64,000 nucleotides of DNA from NCBI RefSeq assembly GCF_003864255.1, contig NZ_QWEZ01000002.1, positions 682,001 to 746,000 of the forward strand. Direction: 5' to 3'. Made by a program: the position numbers and the translations under genes. The notes under the pieces are model-generated. The model ran no database searches, had not been told where the DNA came from, and saw only the letters and a program-made list of their open reading frames with translations. Source of the DNA: Aestuariirhabdus litorea. Its GTDB lineage: Bacteria; Pseudomonadota; Gammaproteobacteria; Pseudomonadales; Aestuariirhabdaceae. This document shows positions 1 through 6,956 of this stretch, in pieces; position 1 is the stretch's first letter; every line of letters starts with the position of its first letter.

Positions 1-411
1 TTCTACAGTTTGTCGGCGCAGATCCAGCGCGAACGCAAGGCTTACTACGACATCCTGGAGAGGACGCAAAAGCGGTCGCTGGACGTCACCGAGTGGCTCG
101 CGTGGTTCCTCGACACGCTTCATCGCGCGGTTGACCAGGCCCAGCACAGGCTGGACGGCGTCCTGACGAAAGCGCGGTTTTGGCAGCGCTGGGCGACCAC
201 GCCCTTGAACGAGCGGCAGCTGAAGTTGCTGAATCGACTGCTTGATGGCTTCGAAGGCAAGCTCACCAGTAGCAAGTGGGCATCTATCGCCAAGTGCTCG
301 CCGGACACGGCACTGCGTGACATCAACGACCTGCTCACTCGGGGTGTGCTGCGCAAATCGGATGCGGGTGGGCGCAGCACCAGCTACGAGCTGAATGATC
401 TGTCCGAGTAG
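1..411 (+). CDS. Fic family protein, C-terminal fragment (5' end outside window)
   Basis: The frame is open from the first base, so only the last 136 codons are visible. The text around YYDILERTQK and the LDVTEWLAWFL segment match the region after the Fic core in Fic proteins with a DUF4172-type N-terminus. The final ~60 residues form a winged-helix-like domain (LTSSKWASIAKCSPDTALRDINDL). Fic enzymes transfer AMP or a related group to target proteins; the catalytic HPFxxGNGR motif is upstream of the window, so activity cannot be judged. A TTG at 10 is an internal codon, not the start. Confidence 0.75.
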   Translation, partial: FYSLSAQIQRERKAYYDILERTQKRSLDVTEWLAWFLDTLHRAVDQAQHRLDGVLTKARFWQRWATTPLNERQLKLLNRLLDGFEGKLTSSKWASIAKCSPDTALRDINDLLTRGVLRKSDAGGRSTSYELNDLSE

Positions 412-494
412 CGGCGCTTCCTGGAATTGCCTTGGCTAGCGGGCGGAACAGCGCCTTCATGGACTCCTGCCAACTCATTCGGAAGGAGACCAAG

Positions 495-707
495 ATGGAC
501 GTCGCTCACCTCAACCAAAAACAACTCGCTGCCCGCTGGAGTATCAGTGAGGCCGCCCTGGAGCGCTGGCGCAGCGGCGGTGACCTTTCCCCCAAGTAGC
601 TGAAGTTTTGCGGGCGGGTGCTCTACCGGCAAGCTGGCATCAAGGCCTACGAGGAGTCGTGGGCAAAGCAGTACAAAGCCATCTATCGTCTCTTTCGTAA
701 CGCTTAG
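495..707 (+). pseudogene. Helix-turn-helix (MerR/excisionase-like) protein interrupted by an in-frame TAG
   Basis: ATG at 495 follows a strong GGAAGGAG ribosome site at 481-488. The first 34 codons read as an HTH protein (LNQKQLAARWSISEAALERW). A TAG at 597-599 interrupts it, after which the same frame continues with the expected second half (LKFCGRVLYRQAGIKAYEESW) to a TAG at 705. In relatives of this small family as I remember them, the interrupted position is Tyr (P-K-Y-L-K), so one C-to-G change (TAC to TAG) explains the break. It lies 84 bp after the Fic gene, a usual setting for mobile-element regulators. Whether it is a true nonsense mutation or a sequencing error cannot be told. Confidence 0.65.
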
Positions 708-917
708 GAGTGTCTGTCAGATGGCGACTACCAGATCGTAGCCGGCTGACCAAAGAGCACGATGGCTAGGCCATTATCTGCGGTTGGTGAAGACCGGTCC
801 TGTTGGTTAAAAATGATAAAATATCATCTCTGCATGGTGCGGTGCCTGGGACCGATAGCGATCGAGATATTCTTGGCTTCAGTCAGTATTGATCAACCTT
901 ATCAGGCAGGGGCTAGA

Positions 918-1124
918 GAACAGACAATTAAATGCAAATAGGGCAGTGATCAAAACCATTTACAAATTTGCATTTCAGGAATTCCGGTTTGAGACAAGAT
1001 AGTGAGGCGGATCGGTGTTAATTGGAGCGGCGAAAAAAGCGGTGTTTGCCCGTAACCTATTGAATTTTAGTGATTATGTCGATTTAAACCGCTTCAGATC
1101 TTATGCCGGCCTGCTATCCGGAGG
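918..1124 (+). repeat. Long direct repeat, copy 1
   Basis: This segment matches 17718-17924 without any net insertion or deletion. I count about 26 differences in 207 positions, roughly 87% identity. The match begins at GAACAGACAATTAAATGC and ends at the CCGGAGG after the SYAGLLSGG-coding stretch. The bases before and after do not match. From the GTG at 1015 the repeat carries a short reading frame shared with copy 2. The rest of the 708-1195 gap is AT-rich and holds nothing else I recognise. Confidence 0.9.
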
Positions 1125-1125
1125 A
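1015..1125 (+). other. Conserved short reading frame inside repeat copy 1
   Basis: The GTG at 1015 opens a frame encoding VFARNLLNF, a variable pair, then DLNRFRSYAGLLSGG. Copy 2 encodes the same peptide from 17815. Inside the conserved blocks most differences are third-position synonymous changes (GTG/GTT, GCC/GCG, TCT/TCC, GGC/GGT, CTA/CTC), as expected if the frame was once or is still translated. The frame runs on to 1263, but similarity stops near 1125. It may be a small protein or a relic of a larger gene. No family recognised. Confidence 0.4.
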
Positions 1126-1195
1126 GCTAGACAGGTTGCTAGCCTCGCGATCTGTCCCTACTGTTTAGTAATCTTTCATTGCAAGGAAAAGTACG

Positions 1196-1651
1196 TTGGC
1201 CAGGTACGCATTTATCGAAGAGCCCAAAGGCGGTGTCGGCATGGAGATCATAGCCGAGGATGAGGAGTCTATTTGTAACGCCGCTTTTGCCGCGCTTTGT
1301 TTGTATTGCTGGGAGCCGGAAAGCGTTGATGAACATGATAGCGTCGAGATTGCCTGGTATGGGTTCGACCTGCGAACCGCTATCGTTGGCCTACTGTCCG
1401 AGGCCCTGTTCCGGATGGAGAACGATCAGATCGTGTTCAGGCGTTTCGAAACGCTGGCTATCGAAGAAGTCGATGATCTGGACGACCGGCATCGTCGCAA
1501 GCAGATCCGCATCAGTGGACGCGCTTATGGTGAACCTTACGATCCCGGCAAGCATCGGCGGCGCTTTCCCGTCTCTGCAGTGGTGCTGACTCACCTGCGT
1601 CTAAAGCCCTGTAACGATGGGTTGCGTTTCTATTGTGTTCTGGACGCTTGA
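1196..1651 (+). CDS. Archease-like protein
   Basis: About 151 residues, the usual archease length. The C-terminal part carries the family signature (GEPYDPGKHRRR, then strand-rich AVVLTHLRLK and a terminal RFYCVLDA), and the centre has the L-x-E-x-L-F / I-V-F-R-R-F pattern. Archeases promote guanylylation and turnover of the RNA ligase RtcB using a metal site near the N-terminal histidine and the C-terminal aspartates. Here the normal N-terminal HTADVG motif is replaced by EEPKGGVG, so the metal site looks altered. No rtcB lies in the window. The TTG at 1196 is chosen because AAGGAAAAG precedes it at a normal distance and the first strand is needed; ATG 1241 is the alternative. Confidence 0.65.
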   Translation: MARYAFIEEPKGGVGMEIIAEDEESICNAAFAALCLYCWEPESVDEHDSVEIAWYGFDLRTAIVGLLSEALFRMENDQIVFRRFETLAIEEVDDLDDRHRRKQIRISGRAYGEPYDPGKHRRRFPVSAVVLTHLRLKPCNDGLRFYCVLDA

Positions 1652-1685
1652 TCCGCGAAGTTTACGCAGCATATCGCTCAGCTGC

Positions 1686-1701
1686 GTTACCAGACGGTAA
1701 C
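1686..1701 (+). promoter_or_regulatory. Candidate activator site 1, palindrome GTTACC-N4-GGTAAC
   Basis: Perfect inverted repeat GTTACC-AGAC-GGTAAC. An identical-arm palindrome is centred 32 bp downstream, about three helical turns. Both lie about 110-145 bp upstream of the predicted sigma-54 start, the usual place for an NtrC-type activator. The likely ligand is the regulator encoded at 16269-17570. Confidence 0.7.
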
Positions 1702-1717
1702 CGTACAAAAACTACGT

Positions 1718-1733
1718 GTTACCTACAGGTAAC
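1718..1733 (+). promoter_or_regulatory. Candidate activator site 2, palindrome GTTACC-N4-GGTAAC
   Basis: Perfect inverted repeat GTTACC-TACA-GGTAAC with the same arms as the site at 1686-1701 but a different spacer, so selection appears to act on the arms. The AT-rich stretch 1750-1800 between it and the promoter could allow bending (possible IHF role, not shown). Confidence 0.7.
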
Positions 1734-1810
1734 TTTGCGAGGTGCGGGAAAGTCATTTGTTGTGATTTTTTTTCTATATAAAACAAAAAGTTAAGTAAAA
1801 ACCTTTTGGT

Positions 1811-1826
1811 TGGCATGGAAATAGCT
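1811..1826 (+). promoter_or_regulatory. Sigma-54 (-24/-12) promoter of the oxidoreductase operon
   Basis: TGGCATGGAAATAGCT fits YTGGCACGRNNNTTGCW with two mismatches (C to T in the -24 box, T to A in the -12 box). The GG and GC doublets are at the right spacing. Transcription would start near 1837, about 46 bp before the ATG at 1883. The operon ends with an NtrC-type regulator that keeps the GAFTGA sigma-54 contact loop, which supports this reading. Confidence 0.7.
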
Positions 1827-1882
1827 GAAACCCTATTCAGTATCAGGCTATTCCGTAACAACAACCAAGAGGGTCTTACTTC

Positions 1883-2605
1883 ATGGCTATCGGTTTGCAA
1901 ACAGAGCCGTCCCTCGGGGTGCCAGGCAAGAAGCGCTGGGCTATGGTCATCGACCTGCGCCGCTGCATCGGTTGCATGGCATGCGTGTGTGCCGACAAGG
2001 CAGAATACGATGTTCCCCTGGGCGTTTGGCGCACCATCGTCAAAGTCAAAGATACTGGTGCCTATCCCAATACCCGCCGCCACTTTATGCCGCGGTTGTG
2101 CAACCACTGCGACAACCCACCCTGTGTGCGTAACTGTCCGACGGAAGCCACCTACAAGCATGAGGATGGTTTTGTCCTGCAACGCTATGAGCGATGCATC
2201 GCCTGCCGGACTTGTATCGCTGCCTGCCCCTATAACGCTCGTCACGTGCTGCCCACCAGTCGCACCAACGTCAAGGTTGGCGGCGTAGTTGACAAGTGCA
2301 CTTTCTGTAATCACCGGGTGGAGAAGGGGTTGGTGCCGGCTTGTGTGCAAACCTGTCTCGGTCGCTCGCGCATCTTCGGTGACCTTAACGATCCGAACAG
2401 TGAGGTAGCGCGCCTGGTGGGTCGTCACAAGACGGTCACCCTCAAGCCAGAAAAGGGCACCGCACCACAGGTTTATTACATCAAGCCGGATCGTGGCATC
2501 ACCGAGCAGTTGTTTGCTGCTCCCGAGTCCTACGCTGCCCGCTCTGATGCCGAGGCATTCTTCAAACATAACCGCGGCAGCCGATTCTTTGCCGGCGTTC
2601 TATAG
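1883..2605 (+). CDS. 4Fe-4S electron-transfer subunit of a molybdopterin oxidoreductase (B subunit)
   Basis: A 240-residue four-cluster ferredoxin subunit of the NrfC/TtrB/PsrB type that passes electrons between the membrane anchor and the catalytic subunit. Motifs: CIGCMACVCAD (28-38), CNHCDNPPCVRNCP, CIACRTCIAACP and CTFCN with a distant CVQTC. In the first motif the usual fourth cysteine (C-x2-C-x2-C-x3-C) is Asp38, while an extra Cys36 sits two residues earlier, so that cluster has unusual ligation. No Tat signal of its own is seen; such subunits are usually exported with the catalytic partner. First gene of the operon, 12 bp before the anchor gene. Gene order B-C-A resembles tetrathionate (ttrBCA) and Bacillus selenate (srdBCA) reductases. 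Confidence 0.9.
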   Translation: MAIGLQTEPSLGVPGKKRWAMVIDLRRCIGCMACVCADKAEYDVPLGVWRTIVKVKDTGAYPNTRRHFMPRLCNHCDNPPCVRNCPTEATYKHEDGFVLQRYERCIACRTCIAACPYNARHVLPTSRTNVKVGGVVDKCTFCNHRVEKGLVPACVQTCLGRSRIFGDLNDPNSEVARLVGRHKTVTLKPEKGTAPQVYYIKPDRGITEQLFAAPESYAARSDAEAFFKHNRGSRFFAGVL

Positions 2606-2617
2606 GGAGCACTCATC

Positions 2618-3490
2618 ATGTTTGAGTACATGCAATACAACATCTCCCCATGGGGATGGGAACTGTCGCTTTATTTCTTCCTGATCGGCATGACGGCGAT
2701 GAGCTTTGTTTTAGTTGCGGCGCCGGCCTACGTATCCGGGTTGGGCGGGACAAGCAGCGACAACCTGCGCCGCCCGGTGGCGCTGTTGACGCTGGTGTTG
2801 CTGGCGGTCTGCGGCGCTCTGTTGATTATGGACCTGGGGCAACCCAGTCGTTTCCTCTATCCGCTGATCTATTTCCATGCCAGTTCGCCATTAAGCTGGG
2901 GGGCGTTGTTCTTTGTGGTTTTTGGGGTCTCCGTGATGGGCTATCTCTATGCCGCGTCCTTGGGAAAAACAGGCCTCCTCAAGCCCTTCGCCATCCTGGG
3001 ATCGGTTTTCGGAGTCTTGCTGCCGCTCTATACCGGTTGGGACTTGATGGCGCAGCAGGCGCGTGAACTCTGGCATTCCCCCGGTATTCCGTTGCTATTC
3101 GTGGCGTTGTCTGTGACTTCCGGTGCGGGTTTGACGGCGTTGGTGGCCATGGTGACTGGAAATTTGGATGAGCGCTTTGTCATTGTACTGCGCTATGTGC
3201 TGATTGGGGGGTTGCTGGTCACACTGATGGCGTTCGCGGCCGAATCGCTGCGCATGGCCTACGGCTCCGCAGAGGAGCAGCAAGCATTGGCGATCATCAA
3301 CGGCGAACTCTCTACCCGGTACTGGATACTCGGGTTTGCGGTGGGAATTGTTGCACCGCTGGCGGTCGTACTCTTTGCCGGACGCACACCGATGATGATC
3401 ATGCTGGCGGGTGTGCTAAGCACGGTCGGTGCCTGGGCACTGCGCGACGTGATTTTAGTGGCAGGCCAACTGCCCATGAGCTTTTATTGA
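2618..3490 (+). CDS. NrfD/PsrC-type membrane anchor (C subunit)
   Basis: A 290-residue hydrophobic protein with about eight membrane segments, typical of NrfD/PsrC/TtrC quinone-binding anchors. It would exchange electrons with the quinone pool and hold the periplasmic A and B subunits to the membrane. The N-terminal segment (YFFLIGMTAMSFVL) and the first-half segment with D-L-G-Q-P-S-R-F are typical of the family. It is immediately followed by the catalytic gene. Quinone specificity cannot be read from sequence. Confidence 0.9.
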   Translation: MFEYMQYNISPWGWELSLYFFLIGMTAMSFVLVAAPAYVSGLGGTSSDNLRRPVALLTLVLLAVCGALLIMDLGQPSRFLYPLIYFHASSPLSWGALFFVVFGVSVMGYLYAASLGKTGLLKPFAILGSVFGVLLPLYTGWDLMAQQARELWHSPGIPLLFVALSVTSGAGLTALVAMVTGNLDERFVIVLRYVLIGGLLVTLMAFAAESLRMAYGSAEEQQALAIINGELSTRYWILGFAVGIVAPLAVVLFAGRTPMMIMLAGVLSTVGAWALRDVILVAGQLPMSFY

Positions 3491-3505
3491 TTGGGAGTCG
3501 AAACC

Positions 3506-6166
3506 ATGATGGATTCAGCCAAACTGAACCGGCGCAACTTTCTTAAGCTAGGCAGTGCTGCTGCCGGTGCCTCGACCCTGTCCAGCAGTCGCCTAGTGGC
3601 AATGGAACAGGAACAGGGTGGCAAGGACTACTCCGCCGTCTCCGGAGCCGAGCGCGAAGCTGTCCCTTATACCTGTATGACCTGCAATATTGAAGACGGT
3701 GGTGTGGCTTACGTCGAGAACGGCCGGGTGGTTAAACTGGAGGGGAACATGGATCACCCCAACACCCGTGGCAAACTCTGCGCTAAGGGCAACTCCGGTT
3801 TTCTGCATATCTATGATCCGGATCGGATCATGACTCCGCTGCTGCGTACCGGTAAGCGCGGAGAGGGCAAATGGAAGCGGATCTCCTATGATGAAGCCAC
3901 CACGCTGCTGGCCGAGAAGCTGCGAGTGGTGATCGATCGTGCCAAGGCCGAACATAAGCCTGAGGTCCTCAACGAGATGGTATTCAAGTGGGGGCGGGAT
4001 CGGACCGGTGGTGCGGTGAAGCGTTTTATGCACGCGCTCGGCTCCAACGCCATGCTCAATCACACCAATATCTGCGAGTCCTCCAAGAAGGTGGGTCTAG
4101 AGCCGACCTGGGGGCCGGATATCGAATCCTGCGACTGGGCCAACACCAAGTATATCCTCAACTTCGGTTCCAATATTTTGGAGACCGCCTACTTTATGAA
4201 CCCCAACGCACAACGTTGTGTGGATGGCGTGGTGGGCAACAAGGCCAAGATCGTCACCTTCGACGTGCGGATGTCCAATTCTGCGGGTTGGTCGGATGAG
4301 TGGTTTGCTCCCTTCCCGGGCACCGATGTGGCAATCGCCCTGGCGATGGCGCATGTGATCATGAACGAGGGGCTAGCCGACGAGCAGTTTATCGCCGACT
4401 GGACCAATGTGGAGGTGCAGCAACTCAAGGACCATCTCAAGCCCTACACTCCGGAGTTCGCGGAGCAGGAGTCCGGGATGAAGGCGAGCGATATTCGCCG
4501 AATCGCGCGGGAATTCGCGACCACCAAGCCAGCCACCACTTTCTCCTACCGCGGCCCCTGCAAGCATGTTTACGGTGCCTATCAGGAGGCGGCCATCAAT
4601 ATGCTTAACGTCATCACCGGCAACATTGAGGTAAAGGGGGGGTACTGCCTGCCGCGGGGGATGGGCTGGCCGCAGCCGGAGCCGGTTCCGCCTGCCGGTG
4701 CAACCGCCAGCGAGATCGCCGCTCCACCGGAATATCCGCTGGCTTCACATGCAGTCTCCACCCACGCACCTTACATGATCCGCAAAGGGCGGGCGAAGGT
4801 AGCTGTGTGGATGCATTACTACGACAACCCGGTGTATACCTATCCTTCCAGCCATGTCTGGGAGGATCTGCTCAAGGATGAGCAGGCGGTACCGTTCCTG
4901 GTCTCCTTCAGCCCCTACATGTCGGAGACCACCGAGCTGTCGGACCTGATCATTCCTGATGTGACCTATCTCGAGCGCCACGATCCGGAGTCCATGCCGA
5001 GCGGATTGTATCCCTGCCTGTCGATTCGCCAGCCGGTAATCAAGCCGCTGGGCGGCACCCAGGAGTTCCGCCAGACCCTGATCGACGTGATTCGCAAGGT
5101 GGATCCGGATGGTTCCTTGGGGATCAAACAGTATTTCGCCTTCAAGGACTCTGAGGCGTGGATGCGGGCGCACCTCGACAACATCCCCGGCCTCAAGGAA
5201 GCCGGAGGTTGGGACTACATGAAAAAGAAAGGTGTGTGGCCCATTTACGGCAAAGTGGACCCGGTTACCGCCAAGATCGTCGACAAGAACGGCAACGAAG
5301 TTGATCCTGGCTACGGGCTATATAAAGGGGAGTTATCGGCCGCGGAGATGGCCAGCGCGGTGGTCGGCGATGATAACCTGATCCGCAAGGACGGACACGC
5401 CATCGGTGTGCATGTGCGCGGAAAGAACTACAAGGGATTCGGTGGCGAGACTCCGAAGATCAACCTCTACAAGGAGAGCTACAAGAAGTACGGTTTCAAT
5501 CCGCTGCCGGTTTACAAGCGCCTGCACGCAAGGGATAAGAAAGCCAACGAACTGGTGCTCACCACCTACAAGGTCAATGTGCATACCCAGAGCCGTACCG
5601 CATCGGTTAAGTACCTGGCTGAGCTCTACCACAAGAACCCAGCCTGGATGAACCCTAAGACGGCAGGGGCACGCGGCATCAAGGATGGCGATCTGATTCG
5701 GGTTAGTTCCAGCCTGGGGTACATCGTTACTCGCGCCCACGTGACTGAGGGGATTCACCCCGACGTTGTCGCGATCTCCACCGCTTGTGGCCACTCTGCC
5801 TATGGACGGCTGGCTCAGCTTAAGCAACAAGAGGCTGACGCCGACTGGATGCTCGGTGGAGACCCCGATATCAGCAACAACGTCTGGTGGAACGACAAGG
5901 GCGTTCATCCCAATCCGATTATCAAGCTGGCGGTAGATCCGATAGGCGGATCACAAGGCTGGTACGACACAGTAGTCACGGTAGAAAAGGCCCAGCCCGG
6001 TGATAAGTACGGTGATGTTAAGGCCAGTGTTGAGGAATCCATGAAGGATTACGAAGAGACGCTGCGCTATGCCTATGTAGGCGACCTTCATCGCGCTAAC
6101 CACAAGGAGGTGGATATCGACTGGGATAGCCTGCCCAAGCCTACCGTACATGGCGGTGGACACTAG
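3506..6166 (+). CDS. Molybdopterin oxidoreductase catalytic subunit (A), Tat-exported, substrate unknown
   Basis: An 886-residue DMSO-reductase-superfamily enzyme. The start is ATG 3506 (GGGAG eight bases upstream) rather than TTG 3491. A twin-arginine signal (NRRNFLKLG, residues 8-16) sends it to the periplasm. The FS0 cluster motif reads C57-x2-C60-x3-D64-x27-C92: the usual third cysteine is aspartate. The Mo ligand is probably Cys190 in HTNICESS, as in the arsenate, polysulfide and tetrathionate reductase clades rather than the Ser or Asp types. A PRGMGW segment lies near residue 382. It is shorter than TtrA or SrdA (about 1,020). Arsenic, selenium or sulfur oxyanions are possible substrates. 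Direction of catalysis is unknown. Confidence 0.85.
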   Translation: MMDSAKLNRRNFLKLGSAAAGASTLSSSRLVAMEQEQGGKDYSAVSGAEREAVPYTCMTCNIEDGGVAYVENGRVVKLEGNMDHPNTRGKLCAKGNSGFLHIYDPDRIMTPLLRTGKRGEGKWKRISYDEATTLLAEKLRVVIDRAKAEHKPEVLNEMVFKWGRDRTGGAVKRFMHALGSNAMLNHTNICESSKKVGLEPTWGPDIESCDWANTKYILNFGSNILETAYFMNPNAQRCVDGVVGNKAKIVTFDVRMSNSAGWSDEWFAPFPGTDVAIALAMAHVIMNEGLADEQFIADWTNVEVQQLKDHLKPYTPEFAEQESGMKASDIRRIAREFATTKPATTFSYRGPCKHVYGAYQEAAINMLNVITGNIEVKGGYCLPRGMGWPQPEPVPPAGATASEIAAPPEYPLASHAVSTHAPYMIRKGRAKVAVWMHYYDNPVYTYPSSHVWEDLLKDEQAVPFLVSFSPYMSETTELSDLIIPDVTYLERHDPESMPSGLYPCLSIRQPVIKPLGGTQEFRQTLIDVIRKVDPDGSLGIKQYFAFKDSEAWMRAHLDNIPGLKEAGGWDYMKKKGVWPIYGKVDPVTAKIVDKNGNEVDPGYGLYKGELSAAEMASAVVGDDNLIRKDGHAIGVHVRGKNYKGFGGETPKINLYKESYKKYGFNPLPVYKRLHARDKKANELVLTTYKVNVHTQSRTASVKYLAELYHKNPAWMNPKTAGARGIKDGDLIRVSSSLGYIVTRAHVTEGIHPDVVAISTACGHSAYGRLAQLKQQEADADWMLGGDPDISNNVWWNDKGVHPNPIIKLAVDPIGGSQGWYDTVVTVEKAQPGDKYGDVKASVEESMKDYEETLRYAYVGDLHRANHKEVDIDWDSLPKPTVHGGGH

Positions 6167-6176
6167 GAGGTAGCCA

Positions 6177-6944
6177 ATGCTCGGAATACAACAACAAGAT
6201 CAATCCGAACAAAGAGACGGTGCGCAAGCTGCCCCTGTCATCGACGAGCGCCTGATGGAGCTGGAAGCGCAGGCAGGGCTGTACCGCCTGTTCGGCCGGC
6301 TACTGGAAGGCGAGGTAGACTTCGAGCTACTCGCCCTGTTGCGGGGGCCACTGCGTCAACCGCTGGCTGACGCCGGCGTGGTGGTTTCTCCCGCCTTTTT
6401 TGAGGCGCCGGCTGAAGCACTGCTTGAAGCGTTGGCTGAGGAGTACACCGGGCTGATGGTGGCTCCGGGGGCGATGATGCCTTACGCCTCGGTTTTTGAG
6501 ACCGGACGGATGTTCCAGGAGCCTGCGGACAGGGCGCTCGCAGCCTATCATGAGGCGGGTTGGGGCTTTCGTAACCGCCTCAGCGGTGAGTTTCCTGACC
6601 ATGTTGGCGTTATGCTCTCCTTCTACGCCCTGCAGCTGCAGGCGGAGCAGGACGCCTTAGCCAGTGGCGCAGAGGAGGAAGCCGAAGCGATGCGAACCCG
6701 CGCCGACCGCTTTATGGTCGAACAGCTTGGTCGCTGGGCACCGGGTTGGTGTCGGCTCGCGGCCACAGCAGCGCTACACCCCTTCTACCAGCAGCTACTG
6801 ACCCTGATCGGTCAGTTGTTGTGGGAGGATGTGTGCCTGCGCGTTTCCCACCGTGAACGGCTCAAGGAGCTGGCCGAACTAAACAACCGCGAACCGCCTC
6901 GGCTCGACTATGATGCCGACTTCCGCAAAGCTTCGGGTCTTTAA
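6177..6944 (+). CDS. TorD/DmsD-family redox-enzyme chaperone
   Basis: A 255-residue, mostly helical acidic protein. The blocks EYTGLMVAPG...MPYASVF, PDHVGVMLSFYALQ and LHPFYQQL follow the TorD/DmsD/ArrD pattern. Such cytoplasmic chaperones bind the twin-arginine signal of the Mo enzyme and hold it until cofactor insertion. It lies 10 bp after the catalytic gene with a strong AGGAGG site, so the catalytic subunit is its obvious client. The first ~25 residues are polar and probably disordered. Confidence 0.85.
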   Translation: MLGIQQQDQSEQRDGAQAAPVIDERLMELEAQAGLYRLFGRLLEGEVDFELLALLRGPLRQPLADAGVVVSPAFFEAPAEALLEALAEEYTGLMVAPGAMMPYASVFETGRMFQEPADRALAAYHEAGWGFRNRLSGEFPDHVGVMLSFYALQLQAEQDALASGAEEEAEAMRTRADRFMVEQLGRWAPGWCRLAATAALHPFYQQLLTLIGQLLWEDVCLRVSHRERLKELAELNNREPPRLDYDADFRKASGL

Positions 6945-6956
6945 CGGGAGGTCTGG

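Noticed and set aside
918-1124. Integron attC site or insertion sequence end
   Set aside because: No core-site pair, terminal inverted repeat, target duplication or transposase was seen next to either repeat copy.
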